Shown here: positions 12,401-23,517 of the stretch, piece by piece
Layout: the number at the start of each line of letters is the position of its first letter
How positions within the stretch are numbered: the first letter of the stretch is position 1
Assembly: GCF_014529535.1 (NCBI RefSeq)
Contig: NW_023503376.1
Span: 992,001 to 1,056,000 of the forward strand
Reading direction: 5' to 3'
Length of the DNA: 64,000 nucleotides
DNA from: Bradysia coprophila
Lineage: Eukaryota > Arthropoda > Insecta > Diptera > Sciaridae
Translations under genes and position numbers: made by a program
The notes under the pieces: model-generated
Seen by the model: the letters and a program-made list of their open reading frames with translations, nothing else
The model's database searches: none
Told to the model about the DNA's origin: nothing

Positions 12401-13861
12401 TACTCTCCGAACATTCACTATATTTTAAGTCATAGCTCTCGTGGATCAACTAGCACCAAGCAGTGCGTATACTCTATCTGTAGGTCTTTCCAAGGCCGAC
12501 AATCGTACAACATTACAACAATTTAAAATAATTTTTTCTTGAGTTATTGCCGAAAAACTGCTTTCGGTACTCTCTGACATGTGATCACTTTTGAACACTT
12601 TTCACAGAAAACAATTTTTTTTAAGAAAAGTGAAAGATAGGTGTTTCCTAGAATTGAAAGACGAATCCAACGAGCTATCACTCATTAAAATCGGAGTCGG
12701 CTTGTTCCCCAATCACCTGAAGTCTTGGCGATATGACTCTTAATTGTAACAATAAAGTGGAGGGTCGTGAGTCTGGGAGCGCCACGACAGGTCACAAAAA
12801 ACCGTTCAAATCGTTTGTTTCTTGAATTTTTTTTCCGTTTTTTGTTAAAGAGCGACTCAGACGCAGAAGGTGCAAATGCAAGAGGTGGAGTTGCACGACC
12901 TACAATTTCATCTCAAAATAAAGTCAATGGAAACGGCAACGGTATGTTACATTATACTCAAGTCTCTGAACTAAGACTAACGAAAGAAAAAACGTCTTTT
13001 TCATCTATCAGCTCCGTCGAGCAGACAATATAACAATTCAAAGACTGCAGCTGGTATCATAAATCGGCGTCGAGGCCTAACAAATGCCTTTAGTAGTGGT
13101 AAGTAAAATGTAATTGTTTTCTTAGAGAAGCCCTCGGTTTAACTTGTCTGCACCTTTTACAGTAAATTTGTCAAGCCTGGGTCAAGACGACTCCAGTTCC
13201 GAAGAAGCTCAATCGATCCCTCCAACCAATGGCAAACCAGCCGTTCCACCACGGCCGCGAAGTATATCAGTTGATCACAAACGCAACGGGGCCATACCGG
13301 GAATGGGTGGTTCACCGCTGAAACCAAAGCCGCACAATTACGAGGAACTGCCGACAAAAGATATTGATGTGGACAGCGCTGATTGTAAGTCGTTTTTTTT
13401 TTCTTTGTTCTGCCAAGACACGAATTCAATTTTCGGTTTTTCCTTCGTCCTGCAGTAACCTCACAACTATGCTCGAATATTATATCACAACTGATGGTGA
13501 CGACGAATTCCGTTATGCAGCTGCATCAACGGTTAAAACACAGCGATGAATCGTCGGGAGCAAGGCATAAGAATCTGATGTTGAAAGAGTTGGAAAATGC
13601 CGTTATTATGACACAATCCATGCTGACAAAAGTGACCAACAACAGGTGAGAATCAGGCTTTTTCAGGGCATCCCGTTCCAACAAATCTAAAATCGGAATT
13701 TTATTTTTTTGATCAGATCGTCGAATGACAGCACAAATTCTCATCAGCCATATCACTTGAAGGACAATCGAGGCACCACCCAAAACGGTGATTACGTTCA
13801 AATGATGGACAAATGTTCGGATATGCTACACAAAGTTCAAAAGCATGTGCAGAACACATAA
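6484..13861 (+). CDS. Multi-exon gene of unknown function, serine-rich, mostly disordered protein (5' end outside window)
   Basis: Exons read from phase-compatible AG/GT sites: 6484-6583, 10780-10869, 11080-11279, 12851-12941, 13012-13098, 13163-13384, 13456-13645 and 13717-13861 (stop TAA). The phases run 0/1, 1/1, 1/0, 0/1, 1/1, 1/1, 1/2, 2/stop without conflict. The optional large exon at 7132 also fits between the first two and is listed separately. The protein is rich in Ser, Pro and Lys, with a proline-rich segment (KPAVPPRPRSISVD) that looks like an SH3 ligand. The C-terminal 120 residues are predicted mainly helical and less polar (from LTSQLCSNIISQL to the end). Short S-[IL]-x-D-[LIV] motifs recur (SIADL, SLSDL). 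I do not recognise the family. A cytoskeletal or signalling scaffold is only a guess. The intron 11280-12850 carries a TTAA foldback element. Confidence 0.8.
7132..9617 (+). CDS. Very large optional exon of the 6484-13861 gene, with alternative hydrophobic tail
   Basis: The frame is open from an acceptor (AACCAG before 7132) to a stop at 9615-9617. The first exon ends in phase 1 (6583) and this exon begins in phase 1, as does the exon at 10780, so it can be included or skipped. Near its end, GAAG followed by GTGTGA gives a donor after 9528, again in phase 1. A 7132-9528 exon (2397 bases, 799 codons) would therefore rejoin 10780 in frame. If that donor is ignored, translation runs on through about 20 strongly hydrophobic residues (about 9538-9600) and stops, giving a C-terminal membrane tail. 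The encoded region is acidic and Ser/Asp-rich, with repeated SDE/DDS patches, a basic stretch (KPPPAKNRRSSSVKSKRS) and a coiled-coil-like segment (about 9180-9290, DIEKKIDVINKLVELEEKK). Motifs SLSDIL and SLPDVL echo those in the small exons. Function is unknown. Confidence 0.75.
9723..10404. mobile_element. Foldback element just downstream of the large exon
   Basis: ACGGTGCGGTTGA at the left is mirrored by TCAACCGCACCGT at the right. Inner blocks pair as GTCAACTCGGAACCCTGAAC with its complement at about 10325, and GATTTTCATCCGTA with its complement at about 10280. Arms are about 320 bases, meeting near 10060. No coding content is seen. It starts about 100 bases after the stop at 9617. Confidence 0.8.
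11308..12739. mobile_element. TTAA-flanked foldback element, intact copy, in an intron
   Basis: TTAA at 11304-11307 and 12740-12743 flank termini reading AAGTCATATCGCC and, inverted, GAGTCATATCGCC. The arms of about 600 bases are almost perfectly complementary, pointing to recent insertion or arm conversion. The centre at about 12100 contains a second small hairpin. Both arms carry the same 89-codon open frame in convergent orientation (11521-11790 minus, 12257-12526 plus), starting MAPTFFLTLLWACSTKVLG. No transposase is present. It sits within the intron between exons 11080-11279 and 12851-12941 of the host gene. Confidence 0.9.
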
Positions 13862-14571
13862 GGAATTGATTGTCGTGCTTCGCAAAATTCGGCCATAAAG
13901 CTCAATGAGAGTGTTTTACGGTATTTTAGTTGTTTAGAAACTGTGTGAGGGATCCGAGTATTCCGTTGGAATTGTTTTCTGGTGTTGTATGTTATTGTCG
14001 TTGTTTATCCGGATAGGAAGAGTGAAGAAAGAAATGGACAAAGAAGAGTGTTTTGCCAGCCAAATTAAATTTAAGAAAAAAATAATCCAAATTAATGAGA
14101 AACAAGAAACGTCGGTTGAACATTCCGATTGGACATCCGCTGATGAATTGTTTTTTATTTGGAAATTTTTCTTGATTTTTTTTTAAAGTTTTCTTTCTTG
14201 TTAATTCAACAGTTAAAATTTCGTGTTTTTGTTGTATTTTAGACTTTAATTATTATCTTGATCAACCTACTTAACGTCACTTTTTGCTTTAACCAAAATA
14301 ACGCTTAATAGAAACGCTTACTATCACAATGCAGCGACCAATTCATTACGTTCAAATTGGCTGAGAGACCGCACGTCGACCAGTTCTCACAAAATCAAGG
14401 TTTGAAACCATACCGAAGACGAAAAATGTTGGTTGTGAAAAATTCAAATTTTACAGCAACGTCCGTCAGTCCTGACAAGTCAAATTTTACGATTTTTTTT
14501 TGTCCGTTAAATTTTCAATTTAATATTTCGTATGGCACTGACACTTTCAGTGTGGCATCAATTTGGTTCAT
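13862..14571 (+). other. Probable 3' UTR and downstream flank
   Basis: This follows the stop of the 6484-13861 gene. AT-rich, with T-runs, and no clean AATAAA close to the stop, so the 3' end cannot be placed. The last 8 bases before 14580 are the target duplication of the next element. The short frames here look like chance. Confidence 0.4.
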
Positions 14572-14579
14572 CTACATTG

Positions 14580-14750
14580 CAGGGCTTACTTTAGAGAATT
14601 TTAATTCTGAAAATTCCGAAAATTCTGAAAAAGTTCCGAAAAAGTTCTGAAAAATTTCGAAAAATTATTTCAGAATTTTTCGGAACTTTTTCGGAATTTT
14701 TTCAGAATGTTCGGATTTTTTGGAATTAAAATTCTCTAAAGTAAGCCCTG
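14580..14750. mobile_element. hAT-like MITE with perfect 8-bp duplication
   Basis: The element begins CAGGGCTTACTTTAGAG and ends with the exact complement CTCTAAAGTAAGCCCTG. CTACATTG occurs immediately before (14572-14579) and after (14751-14758). The interior is a run of GAAAATTCCG / GAAAAAGTTCCG units. A CAG...CTG terminus with an 8-bp duplication is the hAT signature. A diverged stretch with similar units continues at about 14785-14875. Confidence 0.92.
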
Positions 14751-15286
14751 CTACATTGTAATCTAGGCTTCGGTGCCTTATTTTTCGAATTTTATTTTGG
14801 AAAAATTCGGAAAAGTTCCGAAAAAATCCTACAAAAAAATTCGGAGTTTTTTCAAAATCAAAATTCCCCGCTATACTCACCCTTCTGAGGGCGGGACTAA
14901 TGGTGCACAACGGTTGCAAACCTTGGGACCTTGTAAGGCACTGGCAAGACGGTCTGCTCTCGGTCTCAAAGCATTCAACAACGCGTTGAGTGTGGATCAA
15001 TTATGTTTAGTTTGTGGTTCAAAATTTTTGCATTCTTGAAACGGCTGACAGGCTACAAGATTCCGGTCTTTTGAAACAGACTGTCAACAACCATTTTTTT
15101 TAAAGCCGACACATTATTTGTGAAGGCAAAGCTTTTCTGAAACATTTGCAAAAACGAAATCCTCAAAATTCATGAGTTTTACGACCATCAAACCGTTAAA
15201 GCCCCGTTTGGAAAGGCAACTCCATTTTTTTGGTGTGACTTAAATTGATTTCTGTTGTTTCCATAGACTCACAGTGACTTGCCAGA

Positions 15287-15406
15287 GGGTTACTAGGAAT
15301 CTCGCGCCGCGTCATTCACAATAATTCACATTTTGACACATTTTGTATAAGGAAGATGTCACTTTGTGAGTTATTGTGAATGACGCGGCGCGAGATTCCC
15401 TAACAC
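15287..15406. mobile_element. 120-bp MITE with 9-bp duplication
   Basis: CTTGCCAGA at 15278-15286 is repeated at 15407-15415. Between them lies an inverted repeat whose arms contain GGAATCTCGCGCCGCGTCAT and its complement. The loop is about 45 bases. A 9-bp duplication would fit a Mutator-type element, but the superfamily is inferred from that alone. Confidence 0.88.
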
Positions 15407-15415
15407 CTTGCCAGA

Positions 15416-17589
15416 TCACAGAGCAAAAATATTTCCACTCAAATTTAGGTGGTTGCCTCAGTAGCACAGTCTTATTTCACGTTTGATTTGAGTTCAGGTC
15501 TTTGTAGAAACACCATCAATGTCACCTTCACAATGCTACAACGAGTCGTGCACACAATCCAACTGCAAATGCAAAATTGTAGAATTTAAGGACTTAATGT
15601 GTGATGGCTTCCTTACTCAGCCTAACAAAATTTTCGCATAATTTTTCGCTTTATCACATCCTAATATGCGTAGCAATAACTAACCAATAACCACAACCCA
15701 ATACAATTGATCTCCACTCTAAAGTTGAATATTTTTTTGGAACTGGATGATTGTTACATTGTTATTGCGGACAGATAGACCATCCATATGCGGGCAGAGA
15801 GAAAGAGAACGTGTATTTTTGTTGAAAGTTTTCGTTTTTACGTACAAAAATTGACACAGTTCGAATTTCTGCCGTGCAAAACGGCTGCTAACGGCTGCAA
15901 ACTGCCAAATAAATTCATTTTAATTCAATTAATTGACTCTCGTCGTTGAACAAAGTAAATAAATTTTTAAAAATTTAACAAAGAAAATCTAATTTAATTA
16001 GCTAATCAATTTCCCGTCCATATCCGTGTAAAATTCATTGTTTTAATGCCGAGTAAATTGCAAAAGAAAATAGTAAAAAGCTTTAAGTCGCAGTGGAGCT
16101 TTTAGGAACATTTTGTGATGATTGATTTAACTGCGCAAAAAATTGATTTCTTAACGTCAGCGATGTTTTTGCAATTTATTCGGATCTTAAAGGAAACTTT
16201 GTTTTGTTTTGTTTTAGCATAAAAACTCCACTGAAATAGCAAATAATTTTATTGTAGACAAATTTCACTCAAATTTTCTTAAATTAAATTTTTTTCGTTT
16301 TGTTCGATTTATACGTTAAATTAACTTAGGTAAAAAAATGAGCTTTAGAAGAGAATCATATCATTTATTGTTACAAAAAAAAAATAGGAAAAGAAGAAAT
16401 TATAAAAAGATACAGGGGCTGCAAATCGTTTAAACAAAATCGATTTTCTTTCTTCCTAAAAAAAAACATTTATTTTAAGACACATCAAACAAATCAAAAT
16501 TCTCTGGAGGACTGAGTACGAACGTGGCGAAACAAAAATACGGGGATTACATTTTCAGTTTTTCGTACACAAAACGCCCTTTCAAAATTTCAAACTTTTG
16601 TTGTTTCCACTATAAGTGATTCTGCATCAATTTACAACGAATTCCTGAAGAATGATGAAGACAGGCAACACATTTTTTTGAGCCAATCGGTCGTAGTTGA
16701 ACTACACGTCATTGGGACAAGCGGTTGCTGTACTTAATGCATCGAAACCTATCCAAGTTCCAAAGCACTATGCCACCACTTGTGCACATTCCAAAAACTT
16801 CAAATTGTTGACTAGTAAAGGTGAGCCCGGACCGGGCGGATCTTAAATCGGTCGGGTTAGTTCATCTCGGAATTTTTAAAACGAGACTCGGGCCGAGCTT
16901 GAGTGGATTTTAATCAAAATTATTCAGCCCGCCCGACAAGAGCTTTAAAAAATTGGAACTTATAAGAGTCGGAAGGACCTTGGCAGGAAAAATGTTGCTA
17001 GCGGAAATCGTCGTAGTATATGCGTCTAAAAATGCAGACCTGCGCCTCTTACAATAGTGTTGCATGATCAGTTAACTGAGATCAAATTTTCAACAGTTTG
17101 AGGCAATGATGAAGGAAGGATCAATCTAATGCCTGAAACTGCAATTCTTTCTTGAAACTAGAGTTTTGAGTCTAAAATCTTGTTCCTCGGAAAATACCCT
17201 TAAGTAAATCCGGGAGACATGTTTTGGATAACATTTTGCCATATTTTAAATCAATTTTGGGAAAATTTAGGAAAACTTGGAAAAGTTTGAGAAATTACGC
17301 AAAAGTAGTCCCTGGTGAAATCTTATATTTAACGTCAAGAGGCAACTTTCACTTCAATTCAATCAACAGATAATTTATCTGAAATGCCCTGCCAGGAGAA
17401 GTCGTATAAGGCTCGCTATCGACTTTTTATTAGCGCAAATCTCGCTTAAAAATACCATCATCAAACCCAGCCATATTATTCAGTCCTCATTTTATGAATA
17501 TTACTTACGTAGTGCACATTTCGATTTTTGACCTTTCAGAAACGGCCGTCGGTGACAGACAGAAAAAAGCGATGAGTTGAGACTAGTGT
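15416..17589. other. AT-rich gap without a recognised gene
   Basis: Long A/T runs dominate (15900-16500). There are no splice-linked open frames and no RNA gene I can name. At 16823-16940 there is a locally GC-rich stretch with GAGCCCGGACCGGGCGG and, about 85 bases on, CAGCCCGCCCGAC, which may be the worn ends of a small element. Part of this could be 3' UTR of the upstream gene. Confidence 0.4.
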
Positions 17590-18536
17590 GAGGGATTCTT
17601 TTGAATTTCGACTGACCGAAATCGGCGCTATTTTTTCCGGGACTTTTTTATATATGCCTAGTTAGGCCTTGGTGCCTAGGCCCCAAAACTAGTCTCAGAC
17701 ATTTTTGATCTTCCATACCTGGCTGGTTGTAAGTGGCCAAAAGTCGAAAAATGAGGTTTCGTAGTTTGGATTTCATTTCAGTAAGGTGGCGAGGACACGG
17801 GCGTGTATGGGTTCGTTGGAAAGCTGAGGTCAAGTACTCCTGGGGCAAATATTAACTTCATAAAGTTTGCTGATAATCGGCCCAAAAAGATGGCTTCTGG
17901 AAAATTTCTCAGAATCGATGGAACCTCCGTGAACTTTGATGAGAGCTGTGACCTCACTAATGCAATTATTTGATTAAATTATTACTTATTATGAATGTGG
18001 AAGGCCTCAGCTTTACAGCGATACGCATATTTACTAGTTTGGCGGAGTGAAACACACAGTTTTCATCTGTTACGTAGTCACGTACCAAACTACCAAATAT
18101 GGATATCGGTGTAAAGCTGAGGTCCTCCACATTCATAATAAGTAATAATTTAATCAAATAATTGCATTAGGGAGGTGACAGAACTCATCAAAGTTCACGG
18201 AGGTTCCATCGCTTCTGAGAAATTTTCCGGAAGTCATACTTTCGGCCGATTATCATCAAATTTTATGAAGTTAATATTTGCCCCAGGAGTACTTGACCTC
18301 AGCTTTCCAACGAACCCATACACGCCCGTGTCCTCGCCACCTTACGGAAATGAAATCCGAACTACGAAACCTCATTTTTCGACTTTTGGCCACTTACAAC
18401 CAACCAGGTAAGGAAGATCAAAAATATCTGAGACTGGTTTTGGGGCCTAGGCACCAAGGCCTAACTAGACATGTATAAAAAAGTCCCGGAAAAAATAGCG
18501 CCGATTTCGGTCAGTCGAAATTCAAAAGAATCCCTC
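17590..18536. mobile_element. Foldback element, 0.95 kb
   Basis: GAGGGATTCTTTTGAATTTC at the left and its complement at the right close a nearly full-length inverted repeat centred near 18065. Inner landmarks such as CCTAGGCCCCAAAACTAGTC and CCAGGAGTACTTGACCTC occur in both arms. Frames of about 66 codons (17648-17848 and 18278-18478) are mirror copies produced by the arms, not separate genes. A shortened relative lies at about 57357-57480. No clear target duplication. Confidence 0.85.
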
Positions 18537-19640
18537 TGTTCCTTAGTAGTGAAACAAATGAAAACAGAATTATCAAACAGTGTGCGCGATTAGTTTAAAC
18601 AAATTAAGAATCAGATTTTAATCTTTATGCGTCACGGATGCCATTTCTAAAAGGTTTGAAGAATGAAAATCCCGTTTTTCATTTAAAATCCGAAGAGAAT
18701 TATTTTTGCAAAAAGACTGACCACAACAAAATAGAATATTAGTAAAATAACCGAGAGAAAAATTGGATAAATTAATTTATTCAAAAAAATAAGAAGAAAA
18801 TACGAAAATTAAATTATTTTAATCGAAAAACATTAAATTTAAAAGTGAAAAAAAAAATTGAAACGAAAAATAAAAGACACCAAAAACAGACTATAAGGAA
18901 TGTATAAATCGCTGCAATTAAGTGATAAGGAATTAAAAAGTAAAACAATTACTTAAATTGTTGAACGAAAAGGCCGGAAGAATTGAAATGAACTTACAAA
19001 TAGTTCATCTCCTTAACAAATACTTATTATAATATCGAATGGTAAACGTTTAACCAATTTTTACTCATACCACCACCACTTTGAAAATCGCGACAATTAA
19101 ATCGGGCATTGTGGTTGAAGTTAAGTTAAAATAGTAAAACCGAAAAATTAATTAAAACTTTACCCAACTAACCGCCAGCGGGGGACACACCTATACAATT
19201 AATTGCGTTTTAAAACAAATGTTTAAAATAAAATTTATCAAAAAAAACATTATAGATCTTGTTGAGTGGTAAGAATATAAAACTCAATGATAAAAAACAG
19301 TCCTAACAAAATCTAGTTTCTTAAAATCTAATCCTAATAAATTACACAAAAGTTAAATGTAAATGTAAAATGAGAATAAATAAAATGGAAGAAGAAAAAG
19401 AAGAAATATTTTTCTGTATGCACTTCATTCACATAACACTGATACAGTGTAATGATTGACGGTTTGATTGTAAGTATGGAATTTTTAAATTGTATTTTAA
19501 TGACGAATGTGGAATTTGAAAGAAATTAGACAGAAACAAAATATTGTATTAACAGTCGAAGGCAGGATTTAATAATAAATAAATAATTTATATAATAAAA
19601 ATAAAATTAATTTGAAATTTGGAGTTTTTATCTGGAGGAC
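18537..19640. other. AT-rich gap without a recognised gene
   Basis: Very A-rich plus strand with several AATAAA-like hexamers (for example near 19375 and 19577). No frame or RNA is recognised. It could be intergenic or the far 3' end of a transcript. Confidence 0.4.
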
Positions 19641-19651
19641 GAGTGGACCGG

Positions 19652-22122
19652 TGAAGCCATTTTTAGCCCCGTACGAAGTACAAAGGGGCTTATAGGATTA
19701 CGATGCCGTAATTGATGGAATTCGAAGCAGACGGTAAGGCCAAAGTGTTTGCCTATGTTCATAGATGACGAATCTGCAATAAAAATTTTGTCTGTCCGTC
19801 TGTCACGTCGATATCTTGAGTAAATCAAATCCGATTTCAAAACATAGCTAACGCCGACCCGTACGAAACACCTATTCGTATCAAAAGCCTTTAATGTGAA
19901 ACTCTTCATTTCTCTTACTTCATTTTCTTCTCTGCTGAAAAACTATTCTCCCTTTAAAATCACTTACATTATCCACTCTTTGCCTTGTTATCATATACAA
20001 CTAAATTGCCGGAGGCAATATAGACAGCCCCGTACGAAGTCAAATTTCATAAATTCCTATTTAAACAGCTATATACCGCTATATTTACCTATATTTCACT
20101 GTAAATAAACATTTCGCAGAGGAATATGCTATTATATAGCTCTATATGCCTGTATATAGCTCAATATAGCTGTATATAGGTATATATAGATGTCCGTATA
20201 TGGAATCCCTGAAACCCCTCACACTTAACAAATTATTTCCATGTTAACAGAAACTCTCTTAGTACCATTTTCCCCAAGATACTTCAATTTTACTAAAATC
20301 CAATATGGCCGCCGGCAGCCATTTTGTTAGGAGACCGGAAATAGTACCGACGCTTTACATTCGTTAATACCTTTCAAACAAAAAAAAATTCATGAAATTC
20401 GGTCAAAATTTACTCGAGATATTGTCAAAATACACCACGTTCACTGTACTTCCGAGTAGCCAGATAAGAGCTCACTCCAAGAGACCTAGGTCACGCTCCG
20501 GAGAACATAATTTCATAAATTATTTTTTCCCTGATTGGTACGGTCAATACCTATCTAATAAAGCTAAAACAGACGAAATATGTTCAAATGTGGCCGACCT
20601 ACAAGCAAAAACTGCTTGCCGCCCTGTGCCTGTTCCACACCAAGGAGTCTAACTCACGAGTCGGTCATCCGATTTCCATAAACTTTTTTTTTGTCGATCG
20701 GTATTATAAATACCTTATTGGGCCACAGCTCGGGAGGGGTCGATCCAAAATCACTCATCTTCGAACTTAGCCTGTCTTTTGACATTACCAAACGGGAAAA
20801 AAAAGAATTTTCAAAATCGGATGCGTTTTACTCAAGTTATCGTGCAGACAGACAGACGGACAGACAGACAGACGGACAGACGGACATTTTTTTTTCGCGG
20901 ATTTGGCATCTCTTGACAACCACAATAGGTTTCCCCTTACTCAGGGAGTCCAATTCGACGTGTTACAAACGTATGCGTAAACCTATAAGACCCCAGTACT
21001 TCGTACGGGTCTAAAAATTTTTTTTTGCCTGAAAGATAGTCGAAATAGTGAGGCTAAGTTCGAAGATGGGCATATTCGGGTCGGCCCTTCGTGAGTTAGG
21101 GCCACCTAAGTGATTTAAGGTCTTTTGGTGATATTTATGGCAAAATAAACGATGGAAATGTAAATGACACGGCAAATGATAGGTATTGTCAATACCAATC
21201 CAGGAAAAAAAAGTTTTTTAAAATCGGGTGAGTGGACCGTGAGTTAGGGCCTTAGAAGTGAAAAGCCACTAGGGCCCTATGTGTATTTTACATAGAACTC
21301 GAGTAAATTTCATCCGTTTTTCGTAATTTTTGTTTCATTTGGAAGGTAATGAAAGGCCGAATAGAATTATGTTAAAAAAAATTAAATTTGGGTCCTTGGA
21401 CTAAGGCCACTACTAGGGCCCTATGTGTATTTTACATATAACTCGAGTAAATTTCATCCGTTTTTCGTAATTTTTGTTTCATTTGGAAGGTAATGAAAGG
21501 CCGAATAGAATGTTGTTGAAAAAAAATTAAATTTGGGTCCTTGGACTAAGGCCACTACTAGGGCCCTATGTGTATTTTACATATAACTCGAGCAAATTTA
21601 ATCCGTTTTTGGTAATTTTTGTTTCATTTGGAAGGTAATCAAAGGCCGAATAGAATGTTGTTGAAAAAAAATTAAATTTGGGTCCTTGGACTAAGGCCAC
21701 TACTAGGGCCCTATGTGTATTTTACATATAACTCGAGCAAATTTCATCCGTTTTTCGTAATTTTTGTTTCATTTGGAAGGTAATCAAAGGCCGAATAGAA
21801 TGTAGTTGAAAAAAATTTTAAATTTGGGTCCTCGGACTGAGGCCGATACTAGGCCCTTCAAAAAAATAAAATTTTTAGGGCGATTTGAAATTTTTGTTTC
21901 ATTTGAAAGGAACGTCGTACGGGGCTTCGTAATTGCGCCATGCGCAATTTGTAAGATGTACACATAACATAATAATTTTACTTTAACTACATTAACCGGC
22001 GCAATAGGTTTACGGTCAAAGTATGGTGACAGACGCACTAGGGTCACGTACGCAATAGATATACGGGTTTGTACGGGGCTCAGTCGCAGCAAACGCTCCG
22101 ACTGTTCTGATGGCTCGTTTTA
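19652..22122. mobile_element. GCCCCGTAC-ended repeat element, copy A, with internal insertion
   Basis: It starts AGCCCCGTACGAAGTAC and ends TTTGTACGGGGCT followed by CAGTCGCAGCAAACG. Copy B (50755-51957) is its reverse complement. It contains a GACGGACAGACAGACAGACG microsatellite and four tandem units of about 145 bases (21244-21850). A related, separately bounded segment (about 20023-21016, between GCCCCGTACGAAGT and ACTTCGTACGGGT) interrupts it, so this copy looks nested. Small frames inside follow the tandem repeats and do not resemble known proteins. Confidence 0.75.
21244..21850. repeat. 145-bp tandem repeat, four units
   Basis: Each unit carries GGGCCCTATGTGTATTTTAC, ACTCGAGTAAATTTCATCCG, TCATTTGGAAGGTAAT and GGGTCCTTGGACTAAGGCC in the same order. 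Units differ by a few percent. The same array occurs inverted at about 50980-51540. Confidence 0.85.
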
Positions 22123-23517
22123 ACCATTGAAAATCATGAACATTATACGCCAGTGTCAGAGCTTGAAACCTATGCCAAATTGTTTTATTACTAGACACAT
22201 AAAGTCAATTGTTCTGCGACTTTTGTTATCTAGCGCCAGAAGTAGAACAATTTGGGGTCAAAACGGGTATTTTAGCCAAATAATGGTATTGAAGTGAAGT
22301 CAAATAAAGAATGATGAATTGAGAAATAAATTTTCGTTGGCGGCTATTTCGTGCTTGACAGGTCTAGCCCGTAAAAAAAATATTTCTCATCTTTATTTGG
22401 CCTCAATACCTTCATTTCCAATGTGGTTTTCCTACGACGTTTGATTGCCGAGATATTCACTAGGGCTACACTCGTCTCGCCTTTCTTGGGCTACATAACA
22501 AAAGTCGTAGGAAAAATGGTACACAGGTTTGAAGCCGTGGGGACTCAAAGTGCCACGGTTCACTAGTCTAACATCACAAACGCGGCTGTCACTGTAATCC
22601 TAAGAAGGGTTGTACATTTGGGCCACTTACCACTTTCATCTATTCCTATTCGAGCAGAAACTACTAACGGGAAAGTAGAGAAAATTTTGATTTGTTTTCC
22701 TTAACTGATCCGAAATTTAGTGCTGCCTTTGTGATGATTAGATTATTTTTTGTGATATTTGTTTTTTATGTAACCTTCTAGTCCCTTAATTATCCGAATT
22801 AATTTAATTTATTTTTCTATTTTGTTTTTCTTTGACAAATCTCTTTAAGAGGATTGATCTATCGACCTAAATGTATTTATCTTTGTATGTGTATATGTAT
22901 AAATCATCGTTCGTATCCCACACACGTCAGTCAAGGGATGATAATAAAGAAATTAAAAAAAAGGACAGTTGTAAAAAAATATGAAGAACTTTTCCCGATT
23001 GGCCAAGTGACAAATCGCGATAGTAAACAACTTCACCTGGCCTTGACTTGTATTTTTTTCTAAAACCATATCAATCAGAGGTCATCGTTTAGTTTTGCTG
23101 TTTTTATTGTTGTCTTGTGGTAAAGGTGTTCCCGTATACTCACAGGAATCTTGGCATAAAACTGTATTTTAAATATCGGATTGATTTGAGTTACTTTCGA
23201 TATAAGTGAGGTGTTCCAAGATTGGTCTTTTGGATTCAGGTTGATTTCTCTAGCATTTTTTAATTTCCATAAGGTTTTTTGATGTTGTCGACATGACATA
23301 CTTACAAAAGTGGTGATATCAGTCTAAAAACCCTTAAAGGGTAAATGCGACGCAAGTCCTTTTTGATACTTACTTACTGAGATAATTACAAATGCGAGTT
23401 GCGACGTTCTCTAAATATTCATACAAACAACAGAACTAATTACTTCGATACATGATTAAAATAGTCGAAAAGGTTCAGCTCTTGCATTGTTCAAAGCTTA
23501 ATGAAATTGTTGAAACC
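22123..23517. other. Gap without a recognised gene
   Basis: No convincing exon. At 23312-23360 a short segment with CCCTTAAAGGGTAAATGCGACGCAAGTCC resembles the outer part of the foldback at 28606-29048. The rest is AT-rich unique sequence. Confidence 0.4.

Noticed and set aside
17648..18478. Two similar 66-codon frames as a duplicated gene
   Set aside because: They are mirror images produced by the two arms of one foldback element.
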